Below are positions 50,590 to 60,123 of a stretch of 64,000 nucleotides of DNA, piece by piece. Numbering within the stretch: position 1 is the first letter of the stretch; each line of letters begins with the position of its first letter. A program made the position numbers and the translations under genes. The stretch spans positions 8,717,001 to 8,781,000 of the forward strand of contig NZ_JAMZEC010000001.1 in assembly GCF_024172185.1 (NCBI RefSeq). Reading direction: 5' to 3'. The notes below the pieces were generated by a model, which did no database searches, had not been told where the DNA came from, and saw nothing but the letters and a program-made list of their open reading frames with translations. Source of the DNA: Nonomuraea roseoviolacea subsp. carminata (GTDB taxonomy: Bacteria; Actinomycetota; Actinomycetes; Streptosporangiales; Streptosporangiaceae).

Positions 50590-51363
50590 TCAGCCGGTGA
50601 AGCCGTGTGACCGCAGGAAGACGGCGCACCGGCTGGTCCAGTCACCCACCACCGGGTCGCCTACGGCCAGCCCCAGCCCGTGCGCCCCGTTCGGGTACAC
50701 GTGCGCCTCGACCGGCACCCCGTGCCGGGCCAGCGCGCTCGTCAGGAGCAGGGCGTTGTCCACCGGCACCGAGGCGTCGTCGGCGGTGTGCCACACGAAC
50801 ACCGGCGGGGTGCGCGGCCCCACCCGCCGCTCGATCGACAGCTCGGCGGGATCTCCGGCCTCCTGCCCGGGTCCGAGCAGGGCCGCCACCGACCCGGCGT
50901 GGGCGGCGGGCCCGGTCAGGGTGACGACCGGGTAGCACAGCACCGCCAGGTCCGGGCGCGCCTCCTGAGCGTCCACCTCGTCGTGCGGGCCCTCCGCCAG
51001 CGCCGGTCCCGTCTCGGTCGCCAGCAGTCCCGCCAGGTGCCCGCCGGCCGAGAAGCCCAGCACCCCGACCCGCTCCGGGTCCACCCCGTGGTCCGTCGCG
51101 TGGGCCCGCACCCAGCGCACCGCCCGGGCCGCGTCCAGCAGCGGCAGCGGATGCCGGTGCGGCGCCACCCGGTAGTGGAGCGCGAACGCGGCGATGCCCA
51201 GGGTGTTCAGCCACCGCGCCACGGGCTCGTTCTCGTGCTCGGCCAGGCGCGTGTACCCGCCGCCCGGCAGCACCACGACGGCCGGCGCGGGCCGCTTCGA
51301 GGGCACCGGGTACGCGGTGATCCGCTCGCCCGGCTCCCCCGGCCACAGCCGGTGCCCGCTCAC
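50590..51363 (-). CDS. Alpha/beta hydrolase (esterase/lipase-like)
   Basis: 257 aa, GTG start at 51363. HGG-type oxyanion loop VVVLPGGGYTRLAEHENEPV, nucleophile GVLGFSAGGHLAGLLATETG, acid in FVWHTADDASVPVDNALLL and His in PNGAHGLGLAVGD. This is the BD-FAE/acetyl-xylan-esterase-like group. It has no signal peptide. The 185-base gap behind it (51364-51548) holds no gene. Confidence 0.9.
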   Translation of the reverse strand: MSGHRLWPGEPGERITAYPVPSKRPAPAVVVLPGGGYTRLAEHENEPVARWLNTLGIAAFALHYRVAPHRHPLPLLDAARAVRWVRAHATDHGVDPERVGVLGFSAGGHLAGLLATETGPALAEGPHDEVDAQEARPDLAVLCYPVVTLTGPAAHAGSVAALLGPGQEAGDPAELSIERRVGPRTPPVFVWHTADDASVPVDNALLLTSALARHGVPVEAHVYPNGAHGLGLAVGDPVVGDWTSRCAVFLRSHGFTG

Positions 51364-51548
51364 GCCGCCGCCTTCACGAGCCCGCCGCCCGCACGCACGA
51401 CGACGCCCGCGCCCCCGACACCACCGGAGCCGTCCGCCTCGACGCCGTCACCGCCCGAAGCCGCAGTATCCCGACCCACGCTCACGCCCTTCACGATGCC
51501 GCCTTCCGTCACAGAGGGTTCGCCGGCACACCGTACCGGGCGGCGCGA

Positions 51549-52412
51549 TCACGACGCCGGCAGGGACGGGACGGCCGACCAGCTCGCCAGCACCGCGAGC
51601 TTCTCCGCGGCCTCCGAGCCGGGCGCGGCCGTGAAGACGACCAGCATCTGGTCCGGGTCGCCGGGCAGCGCCAGCGCCTCGTAGCCCACCTCGAGCCGGC
51701 CCACGATCGGGTGCAGCATCCGCTTGACGCCGAACGTCTTCTCCTTCACCTGGTGGTCGGCCCACAGGCGGCGGAACTCCTCGCTGGCCAGGGACAGCTC
51801 GCCGACCAGCGCCGCCAGCCGCTTGTCGCGCGGGCGCCGCCCGGCCTCCAGCCGCAGGAAGGCCACGGTGTCGGCGGCCACGGCGGGCCAGTCGACGTAG
51901 AACTCCCGCGCGGCGGGGTTGAGGAAGGCGTCGCGCGGCTGGTTGAGGCCGCGTTCGCCGAAGCGGGACAGACGCTCGGAGAAGCCGAGCACGGCGTCGC
52001 CGAGGGCGTTCCAGGCCAGTACGTCCAGGTAGCGGCCCAGCAGGAACGCGGGCCCGCTCACCGACTCCACGACCAGCCGCATCCCCGGCCGCACCCGCTG
52101 CCCGCCCGGGCGCGGGCGGCTCTCCTGGGGCGGCTCCTGCCGTTCGGGCCGGGCCAGGTCGCGCAGGTGCGCCTGCTCGACCTCGTCCAGCCGCAGCACC
52201 CGGGCGACGGCGTCGAGCACCGCGTCCGACACGCTCTGCCCCCGCCCCTGCTCCAGGCGGATGTAGTAGTCGACGCTCACGCCCGCCAGCTGCGCGACCT
52301 CCTCGCGGCGCAGCCCGGGCACGCGGCGGCGGCCGTACGGCTGCAGGCCGAGCTCCTGCGGCTGGATGCGCGCCCGTCGCGAACGCAGGAAATCGCCCAG
52401 ATCACTACTCAT
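51549..52412 (-). CDS. XRE-family regulator with MmyB-like domain
   Basis: 287 aa, ATG 52412. HTH residues 1-80: FLRSRRARIQPQELGLQPYG, RRVPGLRREEVAQLAGVSVD, YYIRLEQGRGQSVSDAVLDA. The C-terminal MmyB-like/PAS-like domain (VLAWNALGDAVLGFSERLSR and so on) binds fatty acids in known structures. It is divergent from an SDR gene, the usual arrangement in actinomycetes where the SDR is the target. Confidence 0.92.
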   Translation of the reverse strand: MSSDLGDFLRSRRARIQPQELGLQPYGRRRVPGLRREEVAQLAGVSVDYYIRLEQGRGQSVSDAVLDAVARVLRLDEVEQAHLRDLARPERQEPPQESRPRPGGQRVRPGMRLVVESVSGPAFLLGRYLDVLAWNALGDAVLGFSERLSRFGERGLNQPRDAFLNPAAREFYVDWPAVAADTVAFLRLEAGRRPRDKRLAALVGELSLASEEFRRLWADHQVKEKTFGVKRMLHPIVGRLEVGYEALALPGDPDQMLVVFTAAPGSEAAEKLAVLASWSAVPSLPAS

Positions 52413-52446
52413 GGGACACAGCCTAGGCAAACTCCGGAGCGTCCAA

Positions 52447-52485
52447 CCTGGTACTGCCAGACCCAGGATGAGCCTCACCCTGGGT
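52447..52485. promoter_or_regulatory. Operator region between XRE and SDR genes
   Basis: CTGGTACTGCCAG (CTGG/CCAG arms, 52448-52460) is followed by ACCCAGG (52461-52467) and CCTGGGT (52479-52485), an inverted pair with an 11-base spacer. Repeated CCTGG half-sites fit the divergent XRE regulator. Confidence 0.6.
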
Positions 52486-52572
52486 ACGGCGGCGCGGGCG
52501 GCGCAGGATGGTGACGTCGGCCGGGGACGAAGCCCGGCAGACGCGACACCTTGCGACGAGGAGCAACCGATC

Positions 52573-53334
52573 ATGAGCTACGACGCTCTTTCCACCCGTA
52601 CCGCCGTCGTCACCGGGGCCGCCAGCGGCATGGGTGAGGCCACCGCCCGCCTCCTGGCCGCCCACGGCGCCCGCGTGGCCCTGCTGGCCCGGCGCGCCGA
52701 GCGGCTCGACGAGCTGGTGGCCAAGATCAACGCCGAGGGCGGCCGGGCGCTGGCGGTGACGGCCGACGTCACCGACTCCGGCAGCGTCGCCGCCGCCGCG
52801 GCCCGGGTCCACGAGGTGTACGGGCCGGTCGACCTGGTGGTGAACTCCGCGGGCGTCATGCTGCCCAACCCGATCGCCGACGGCCGCGAGGACGAGTGGG
52901 CCCGCATGATCGACACGAACCTGAGCGGGGCGCTGCGCGTCATCCGTGCCTTCGTCCCGGACCTCGTCGCCGCGGCGGCCGACGGCCGGAGCGCCGACCT
53001 GGTCAACGTCTCCTCCATCGGGGCCCACGTGAGCTTCCCGAACTACGCGGTGTACGGGGCGACCAAGGCGGCGCTCACGCACCTGTCGGCGACGCTGCGC
53101 ACCGAGCTGGGCGGGCAGGACGTGCGCGTCACCAACATCGAGCCCGGCCTGACCTCCACCGAGCTGGCCGACCACATCGACAACGCCGAGCTGAGCGGCC
53201 AGCTCGACGGGATGGTGTCGGCGATCGGCCCGCTGGCGGCGGACGACGTGGCCGACCTGATCGCCTACACCACCAGCCGCCCGCGCCACGTCAACCTGCG
53301 CCAGGTCGTGGTCCTTCCGACGCGCCAGGCGTGA
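52573..53334 (+). CDS. Short-chain dehydrogenase/reductase
   Basis: 253 aa, ATG 52573 (GAGGAGC 10-16 bases upstream). Classical SDR: TGAASGMGEA nucleotide loop, D in TADVTDS, NSAG, catalytic S (NVSSIGAH) and YGATKAAL (YxxxK). NADP(H) is likely since the loop after the first strand carries ARRAERLDE. Probably controlled by the divergent XRE protein. Its last 44 bases overlap the 3' end of the convergent acyltransferase gene. Confidence 0.93.
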   Translation: MSYDALSTRTAVVTGAASGMGEATARLLAAHGARVALLARRAERLDELVAKINAEGGRALAVTADVTDSGSVAAAAARVHEVYGPVDLVVNSAGVMLPNPIADGREDEWARMIDTNLSGALRVIRAFVPDLVAAAADGRSADLVNVSSIGAHVSFPNYAVYGATKAALTHLSATLRTELGGQDVRVTNIEPGLTSTELADHIDNAELSGQLDGMVSAIGPLAADDVADLIAYTTSRPRHVNLRQVVVLPTRQA

Positions 53335-54550
53335 GCGGCCGGCGAGCGGCCTCGCCGCCGACGACGAGGCGCCGGCCGAGCCGCTGGGCCGGGGCCTCGA
53401 CCAGCCGCCAGGTCAGGGCGCTCAGCCCGAGGAGCAGCGCCACCACGCCGGCCAGGACGGCCAGCCGCGAGCCCAGCGGAACGGTCGCCGGCTCGGGCCA
53501 GAACCACTCGACGCTCTCCAGCAGCAGCGGGTGCAGCAGGTAGACGGAGTAGCTGACCAGCCCGAGCCAGGCCAGCGCCGCCGGCACCCCGCGGCGCCGC
53601 AGGGCCATCCCGGCGGCGAAGGTGATCCACGCGGCGGCCGTGGCCGTCTGCAGGCCGGGCTCGTCGCGCCCCAGCCAGAGGGCGGCCAGCGGCACCAGAG
53701 CCACCCAACCGGCCCGGCCCCAGGTGATCTCGCCCCGCTCGGCCCGGTACAGCGCGGTGCCCGCGAACATGGTGGCCAGGATCAGCAGCCCCTGCCACGG
53801 GCCGGGATAGCTCTGGTTGACCAGCAGCAGCACCAGCACGGTCGCCCCGAGGACGACCGCGCCGGCGCGCCGTACCCCGGCCGAGCCCTTGAGGACCGCG
53901 GCCAGCGACGCCGCCAGCACCGCCGTCACGGCCAGCACGGACGCCAGCATCCGGCCCGCCCCGCCGGCCGACAGCAGCGCCACCGGCAGGGCGCTCCCGC
54001 CCAGGACGGCCACGGCGGTGAAGCCGAGCGCGCCGGTGAGGCTCGCCCGGTGCGCGCCGAGGGTGAACATCGCGGTCAGCAGCAGGTAGAAGGCCATCTC
54101 GTAGGAGAGGGTCCACAGCACGTTGACCACGTTCGGGACGTAGAGCAGGTTCTGCAGCATCGTCAGGTGGCCGAGGGCCATGGACAGCGGCCGGGAGCTC
54201 CACCAGATGTGGGCGTCGTCCCAGCCTGCCGCCACGAGCAGCGCCATGCCGGCCACGCCCACGCCGAACAGCGGATACAGGCGGAACACCCGCGAGATCC
54301 AGAAGTCGCGGACGCTGCCGCGCCGCTCCAGCGACGCGGGCACGATGTAGCCGCTGACCAGGAAGAACACCATCACCCCGTACCAGCCGGGGTCGAAGAC
54401 GGCCTTGACCGGGCCGTGCGCCTCCGGTAACAGCGGCCGCAGGGCGTGCTCGAAGACCACCACCAGCGCGGCGACGCCGCGCAGCGCGTCGAGCCAGGCC
54501 AGGCGCCGCCCGGCCCGCCGCGCCGGTTCCGCCGCCGGAAGAGTGAGCAT
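53291..54550 (-). CDS. Acyltransferase 3 (OafA-like) membrane protein
   Basis: 419 aa. Ten or so membrane helices. The family signature is at the front: LAWLDALRGVAALVVVFEHA (catalytic His) and FFLVSGYIVPASLERRGSVR with FRLYPLFGVG. Late helices include SYSVYLLHPLLLESVEWFWP. Such proteins transfer acyl groups to sugars or antibiotics at the membrane. The substrate is unknown. Confidence 0.92.
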   Translation of the reverse strand: MLTLPAAEPARRAGRRLAWLDALRGVAALVVVFEHALRPLLPEAHGPVKAVFDPGWYGVMVFFLVSGYIVPASLERRGSVRDFWISRVFRLYPLFGVGVAGMALLVAAGWDDAHIWWSSRPLSMALGHLTMLQNLLYVPNVVNVLWTLSYEMAFYLLLTAMFTLGAHRASLTGALGFTAVAVLGGSALPVALLSAGGAGRMLASVLAVTAVLAASLAAVLKGSAGVRRAGAVVLGATVLVLLLVNQSYPGPWQGLLILATMFAGTALYRAERGEITWGRAGWVALVPLAALWLGRDEPGLQTATAAAWITFAAGMALRRRGVPAALAWLGLVSYSVYLLHPLLLESVEWFWPEPATVPLGSRLAVLAGVVALLLGLSALTWRLVEAPAQRLGRRLVVGGEAARRPLTPGASEGPRPGAG

Positions 54551-54596
54551 CCGGTGATGGTAGCGACCGGCGGGCCGGACAGTCCGCGCGATGTGA

Positions 54597-55496
54597 TCAG
54601 TGGCCGCCCGACAGGAGCGCCAGTTCGGCGTCCGAGAGCCGCAGGGCGCCCGCGGCGACGTTGTCGGCCAGGTGGTCGGGGTTGCTCGTGCCCGGGATGG
54701 CCAGCACGTGGGGTCCCTGCTGCAGGGTCCACGCCAGCCGGATCTGGGCGGGGGTCGCGCCGTGCGCCCGCGCGACGGCGAGCACCACGTCGCTCTCGGT
54801 CCCGGTCGCGCCCGCCTCGGCCCCCTCGCCGGCGATCGCGAAGAACGGCACGAAGGCGATGCCCTGCTCGCCGCACGTCCGTACGAACTCCTGGTCGTCG
54901 GCGGGCGCGCCGATGCCGTAGGGGTTCTGCACGCAGACCACCGGGGCGATGGAGCGGGCCTCGGCCAGGTGCCCGGGCGTGACGTTGGAGACGCCGAGGT
55001 GGCGGATGAGCCCGGCGTCGCGCAGCGCGGCCAGGGCGCCGAAGTGCTCGGCGATCGAGCCGGTCCGCCGGCTCGGGGGGACGCGCAGGTTCACGACGTC
55101 CAGGTGGTCGCGGCCGAGCTGGCGCAGGTTCTCCTCGACCTGGCCGCGCAGCTGCTCCGGCGTGGCCCACGACCATTCGCCCGAGGCGTTGCGGCCGGGC
55201 CAGACCTTGGTGACGATGACGAGGTCGTCCGGGTACGGCGCCAGGGCCCGGTTGATGAGCTCGTTGGCCGAGCGCAGCGACGAGAAGTAGAACGCGGCGG
55301 TGTCGATGTGGTTGACGCCCAGCTCGACCGCGCGGCGGAGCACGCGGATGGATCGTTCGCGGTCGCTCGGCTCTCCCATGTCGAACGGGGCGGTGCCCGT
55401 GAGGCGCATCGCGCCGAACCCGACGCGGTTGACGGTCAGGTCGCCGAGCTTCCAGGTGCCCGCGGCGGCGGCGGGCACGGTGGTGCTGTCGAGCAT
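54597..55496 (-). CDS. Aldo/keto reductase
   Basis: 299 aa, ATG 55496 with AAGGAG 5-10 bases upstream. Catalytic tetrad residues D65, Y70 (HIDTAAFYF), K97 (IVTKVW); the His position reads NLRVPP, so the usual HxxD His is replaced by Arg. NADPH pocket IPGTSNPDHLADNVAA. AKR family related to YdhF/oxidoreductases of actinomycetes. Its leader of about 140 bases contains an intrinsic terminator, so expression may be controlled by attenuation. Confidence 0.9.
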   Translation of the reverse strand: MLDSTTVPAAAAGTWKLGDLTVNRVGFGAMRLTGTAPFDMGEPSDRERSIRVLRRAVELGVNHIDTAAFYFSSLRSANELINRALAPYPDDLVIVTKVWPGRNASGEWSWATPEQLRGQVEENLRQLGRDHLDVVNLRVPPSRRTGSIAEHFGALAALRDAGLIRHLGVSNVTPGHLAEARSIAPVVCVQNPYGIGAPADDQEFVRTCGEQGIAFVPFFAIAGEGAEAGATGTESDVVLAVARAHGATPAQIRLAWTLQQGPHVLAIPGTSNPDHLADNVAAGALRLSDAELALLSGGH

Positions 55497-55577
55497 GGAT
55501 CTCCTTGGGTGCGGAAACGCGGGAGGGCGGGCCGGTGCACGGCGGCGATCGGGGCTGACGCCCGGTCGCGGACACGC

Positions 55578-55618
55578 AAAAAAGCCTCCTCGGCGGACGT
55601 GGTCCGGGCGAGAAGGCT
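55578..55618 (-). terminator. Intrinsic terminator in the aldo/keto reductase leader
   Basis: Reading the minus strand: AGCCTTCTCG, loop of 16, CGAGGAGGCT (10 pairs with one G-U), then six T. This is a classic U-tract terminator, rare in this window. It lies about 15 bases after a probable promoter and about 85 bases before the reductase start, so it is either an attenuator of that gene or the end of the TetR transcript. Confidence 0.75.
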
Positions 55619-55633
55619 CAAGCGGTGAAACAA

Positions 55634-55642
55634 ATCATATCA
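55634..55642 (-). promoter_or_regulatory. Extended -10 promoter for the aldo/keto reductase leader
   Basis: On the minus strand TGATATGAT (TGn plus TATGAT). There is no clear -35. Transcription would start near 55628 and soon meet the U-tract terminator. A TTG/ATG-started short frame overlaps the hairpin, so ribosome-mediated control is possible. Confidence 0.5.
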
Positions 55643-55684
55643 GGCAGCCCGGGGGACGCGCGGCGCGTCGGGCTCGGAGCCCGC

Positions 55685-56920
55685 TCACACGGTGGCAAGC
55701 CGGACGCTGGAGGCGATGGCGTGGCAGGCGCCGGGGCCGTCGGCGCGGGCGACGATCCGGCCGTCCCGCACCCGCACCGCGGCGATCGTGTCGTCCGTGG
55801 CCGCGGGGACTCCGGCCGCGGCGGCCAGCGCGCCCGTGTCGTCGTACGCCACGCGCAGCAGGGGCCACGCCCGGGGCGGGAACGCCTCGCGCAGGCAGCG
55901 CGTCACGTCGGCGAGCCACAGCCGCGTGAGCGGCGCCTGCTCCGCCGGGTCCCCGCCGGCCAGGGCCACGGTCACCGGCACGCCGGGCGGCGCGGCCCGC
56001 ACGGCCTCCTCCGCGGCGCCGGCCTCCAGCAGCCCGAGCACCGCCACCACGCCGTCCTCCGCGCCCACCCCCTCGGCCCCGAGGCCACCGCCCCGCGCCG
56101 ACCCCGCCTCTCCGTCGGCGGCGCGAACCCCACCCGGCTCGGACCCCGGCCAGGAGACGTCGCCGCCCGGACCGAGAGCGCCGGCCGGCCAGGGGGCGTC
56201 GGCCGGCTGGACGGGCGGGACGACCGGCGGCGGCGCCCACCGGTCGTCCAGGTCCAGCCCCGCCAGCTCCTCACCCACCGCGACCAGGTCGAACGGCTCC
56301 ACGAAGCCGGGCGCGGCGACGGCCAGCTCGCTCGCCCCTCTCAACGTCGTCAGCGCCGCCTCGGCCACCCGCACCCGGCGCCCGCTCCCCGCCGCCCCGG
56401 CTCCGGCCTGCCCCTCGGCTGCGGCTTCCCGCGCCCGGAGACCCCCGCGTTCCGGGGCGAGGGCGTCCATGCGCTCCAGGGCCAGCCCGAGCAGCAGCGC
56501 GTCGAGCCGGCGCAGCCCCGAGACCACCGCCCGCAGGCGCTCGTCGGCGAGGACCTCCGGCATGAGGTCCACCGGCAGACGGCCCTCACCGGCGGGGTCG
56601 CCCGGGTCGCCGCTCACCAGCGGCAGCCGCGTCACCCATGCCCGCGCGAACCCCCCCAGCGCCTCCCGCGCCGTGCGCGCCCGGGCGGCCGCGCCGGGAC
56701 CGGTTTCGGCGGCGCGGGACAGCTCGGCCAGGACCGTGAAGTACAGGGCCCGCTTGCCGGGGAAGTTCGAGTACACGGCTCCCCGCGTCAGCCCCGCCCG
56801 TCCGGCGATGCCGTCGATGGTGGCGCCGCCGAAGCCCCGCTCCGCGAACTCCCCGCGCGCCGCCTCGACCACCTTCGAGCGGTTGAGCCGTTGCAGCTCC
56901 GCCCTGCTGAGCCGGGCCAT
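55685..56920 (-). CDS. TetR regulator with long C-terminal extension
   Basis: 411 aa from ATG 56920 with GGGAGGA 3-9 bases upstream; ATG 56974 lies inside the operator. HTH: LNRSKVVEAARGEFAERGFG, GATIDGIAGRAGLTRGAVYS, NFPGKRALYF. Residues about 50-230 form the ligand domain with low-complexity loops. The C-terminal 120 residues (AAYDDTGALAAAAGVPA-like RVAYDDTGALAAAAGVPAAT, AAVRVRDGRIVARADG) resemble a thioredoxin-like strand pattern, known in some streptomycete TetR fusions. It is divergent from the clpX-like gene across a perfect palindrome. Confidence 0.85.
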   Translation of the reverse strand: MARLSRAELQRLNRSKVVEAARGEFAERGFGGATIDGIAGRAGLTRGAVYSNFPGKRALYFTVLAELSRAAETGPGAAARARTAREALGGFARAWVTRLPLVSGDPGDPAGEGRLPVDLMPEVLADERLRAVVSGLRRLDALLLGLALERMDALAPERGGLRAREAAAEGQAGAGAAGSGRRVRVAEAALTTLRGASELAVAAPGFVEPFDLVAVGEELAGLDLDDRWAPPPVVPPVQPADAPWPAGALGPGGDVSWPGSEPGGVRAADGEAGSARGGGLGAEGVGAEDGVVAVLGLLEAGAAEEAVRAAPPGVPVTVALAGGDPAEQAPLTRLWLADVTRCLREAFPPRAWPLLRVAYDDTGALAAAAGVPAATDDTIAAVRVRDGRIVARADGPGACHAIASSVRLATV

Positions 56921-56974
56921 CGTCCTCCCGTCCGCGCGTTTGCGCCGCGTCCGGAACCAAGATACCGTCGCCAT

Positions 56975-56995
56975 TCAGATGATGTCATCATCTGA
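56975..56995. promoter_or_regulatory. Perfect operator between TetR and clpX-like genes
   Basis: TCAGATGATG, central T, CATCATCTGA: 10-bp perfect arms. It lies 55 bases from the TetR ATG and 34 bases from the ClpX ATG, with TTGAC just to the right. Binding by TetR should control both directions. Confidence 0.8.
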
Positions 56996-57029
56996 TCTTG
57001 ACAGCGCGAGGGGCAAGGGAGGCGCGCGG

Positions 57030-58276
<1,247 letters not shown>

Positions 58277-58286
<10 letters not shown>

Positions 58287-58356
58287 CGAGCCACGAGCAG
58301 GGGACGGGAGGTCGGCCTGACGAGCCACGAGCAGGGGACGGGAGGTCGGCCTGACG
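58277..58356. repeat. 34-bp tandem repeat spanning the clpX stop codon
   Basis: GTCGGCCTGACGAGCCACGA plus GCAGGGGACGGGAG: copies at 58277-58310 and 58311-58344, then a 12-base partial copy. Each copy carries the TCGGCCTGA that ends ClpX. It seems a recent duplication of the gene end. Confidence 0.85.
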
Positions 58357-58417
58357 GGCAAGGCGCTCGCGGCGCCGGGGACGGTCTCGGAGGTCGTGCC
58401 CGGCGCGCGGCGTGAGG

Positions 58418-58837
58418 TCACTCCACGAGGCGGGCCAGGCGGCGCAGCGACAGCCGCGCCATCGCGTCGGCGAACGGCCTGGCCAGCGGCCACAGCAGCC
58501 GTCCCACCGCCCCGAGCGGCAGGTCCAGGTCCTCGGCCCAGATCACCCGGCTGCCGCCCCCGTACGGCCGGATCCGGAAGACGCCCTCGCCCCGCACCAG
58601 CCGCCCGGTGTGGCGGACCCGTACGAGCCCCGGCGGCTCCCAGCGGGTGATCGTCATCGTGTCGAGGAACCCCAGCGGGCCGACCCCGGTGAAGGCCTCC
58701 ACCTGGTCGGGCCCGCTGCTCCGGGCGGTGGTCAGGAGCATCCACTCGTGGTGGCGCGGCCAGTCGGTGAGCACGGCGAAGACCCGCTCGGGCGGCGCGG
58801 CGACCAGCACCGCGGCCCCCATCCGGCCCCGGCTCAC
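58418..58837 (-). CDS. SRPBCC-family protein
   Basis: 139 aa, GTG 58837 behind GGGAGACG. START/Bet v1-like fold: AAVLVAAPPERVFAVLTDWP, LDTMTITRWEPPGLVRVRHT, GSRVIWAEDLDLPLGAVGRL. It binds a small hydrophobic ligand, I infer. The 3' end lies near the tandem repeat after clpX. Upstream, 58849-58884 holds three 12-bp GGCCGGGCTCGC repeats. Confidence 0.85.
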   Translation of the reverse strand: MSRGRMGAAVLVAAPPERVFAVLTDWPRHHEWMLLTTARSSGPDQVEAFTGVGPLGFLDTMTITRWEPPGLVRVRHTGRLVRGEGVFRIRPYGGGSRVIWAEDLDLPLGAVGRLLWPLARPFADAMARLSLRRLARLVE

Positions 58838-58922
58838 GCGCGTCTCCCGGCCGGGCTCGCGGCCGGGCTCGCGGCCGGGCTCCCGGTTCGTCTCCCCGCC
58901 GGGCGCGCACCCGTCGTGACGC

Positions 58923-60005
58923 TCATGAGCCGATCCCCCTGACCTCGTGCCGGTCCGCCTTGCCCGGTTCGGCGAAGGCGAGCAGCGCCAGCGCCTCGGC
59001 CCTGACCTCCTCCGCCTGCCCCGGCGTCAGCGGCGCGAACGGCTCGACCGTGACCACCGGCCCCTCGCGCTTCCACACCCCGCGCACGAACCCGTCGGCC
59101 AGCACCGTGCCCAGCACCTGCCCGTTGATCGTGATGACCGTCTTGCGGTGCTCGTCGGAGATGATCCGGGTGCGGTCGGCGTGGCCGAGCAGCACGTTGT
59201 CGAACGGCGCGACCAGCCGTACGGGCGCGGGCACGTCGGCGCCGGGACGCGGCGCGTCCGGCAGGTCGAACAGCTCCCGCCCCTGCTCGTCGCGGAAGAC
59301 GACGAGCTGGGCACGCAGGCGCTCGACGATCTCGCGGAGCCCGGTCAGGCCGGACCAGGCCTGGGCGTCGGCGACCGTGGCGGGCCCGAAGGCGGCCAGG
59401 TAGCGCAGCACCAGCCGCTCCGGCGACGGGTCGGGGTGCGGCTGCCGGCCGAGCCAGTCCTCCATCGGCGCGAACGCGGTCCGCCCGGCCTTGCCCCACA
59501 CGGCGCGGGGCGGCACCTGGACGAGCGGCACCACGCAGCGCACGGCCACGGCGAGGTCGTCCCGCGTGGCGGCGGGGAAGCGCCCGGCCAGGTGCGCGCC
59601 CAGCTCGGTCGCCGTCAGGGGCCGCTCCGCCAGGGCCTCGCGGATGGCCTTGGCGAGCTGGCCGGCGTCCACGTCCTGGAGGGAACGGCCGCGGGCGACG
59701 TTGAGGTAGCGGTCGAGGAGCGGCTGCGTGAGCGGGCGCAGGGTCAGGGCGTCGGCGGCGGTGACGAGGTGGACGGTGCCGCGCATGAGCACCAGGCGCA
59801 CCGCCTCCCGCTCCAGCAGCGGCCGGGCCAGCTCGTCGGGGGTGAAGCCGTCCAGGCGCGACCACAGGCCGAAGTACGGGGGGAAGGGGGCCTGGGCCTG
59901 CAGGCCGACGAGGTGCTCCACGGCCTCCAGGGCCGGCATGGCGTGCCGCCGGAGCAGCAGCTGGCGGGCCAGGGTCGCCCGGTTGAGCTCACGCGTGCTG
60001 ATCAC
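58923..60005 (-). CDS. AlkZ-like DNA glycosylase family (winged-helix, HTH_42)
   Basis: 360 aa, GTG 60005, leaderless (TAGGCT seven bases ahead). HTH_42 architecture: three winged helices and a C-terminal barrel. The catalytic QxQ motif of the AlkZ branch is visible near residue 38 (LVGLQAQAPFPPYFGLWSR). Streptomyces AlkZ unhooks azinomycin crosslinks and some paralogues open nitrogen-mustard lesions; YcaQ has QxD instead. The context gives no antibiotic cluster. DNA repair is therefore inferred from the motif. Confidence 0.8.
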   Translation of the reverse strand: MISTRELNRATLARQLLLRRHAMPALEAVEHLVGLQAQAPFPPYFGLWSRLDGFTPDELARPLLEREAVRLVLMRGTVHLVTAADALTLRPLTQPLLDRYLNVARGRSLQDVDAGQLAKAIREALAERPLTATELGAHLAGRFPAATRDDLAVAVRCVVPLVQVPPRAVWGKAGRTAFAPMEDWLGRQPHPDPSPERLVLRYLAAFGPATVADAQAWSGLTGLREIVERLRAQLVVFRDEQGRELFDLPDAPRPGADVPAPVRLVAPFDNVLLGHADRTRIISDEHRKTVITINGQVLGTVLADGFVRGVWKREGPVVTVEPFAPLTPGQAEEVRAEALALLAFAEPGKADRHEVRGIGS

Positions 60006-60123
60006 GCGCCTCAGCCTAGGCGTCCGGCCACGCCGTGGAGGAGGCGGATCGGACCATGGAGGGAGCGACGCGCGGCGGCAGGCGGCATGATGGCCCTCGG
60101 AAAGATCGTCGGAAGGGTCCCCC

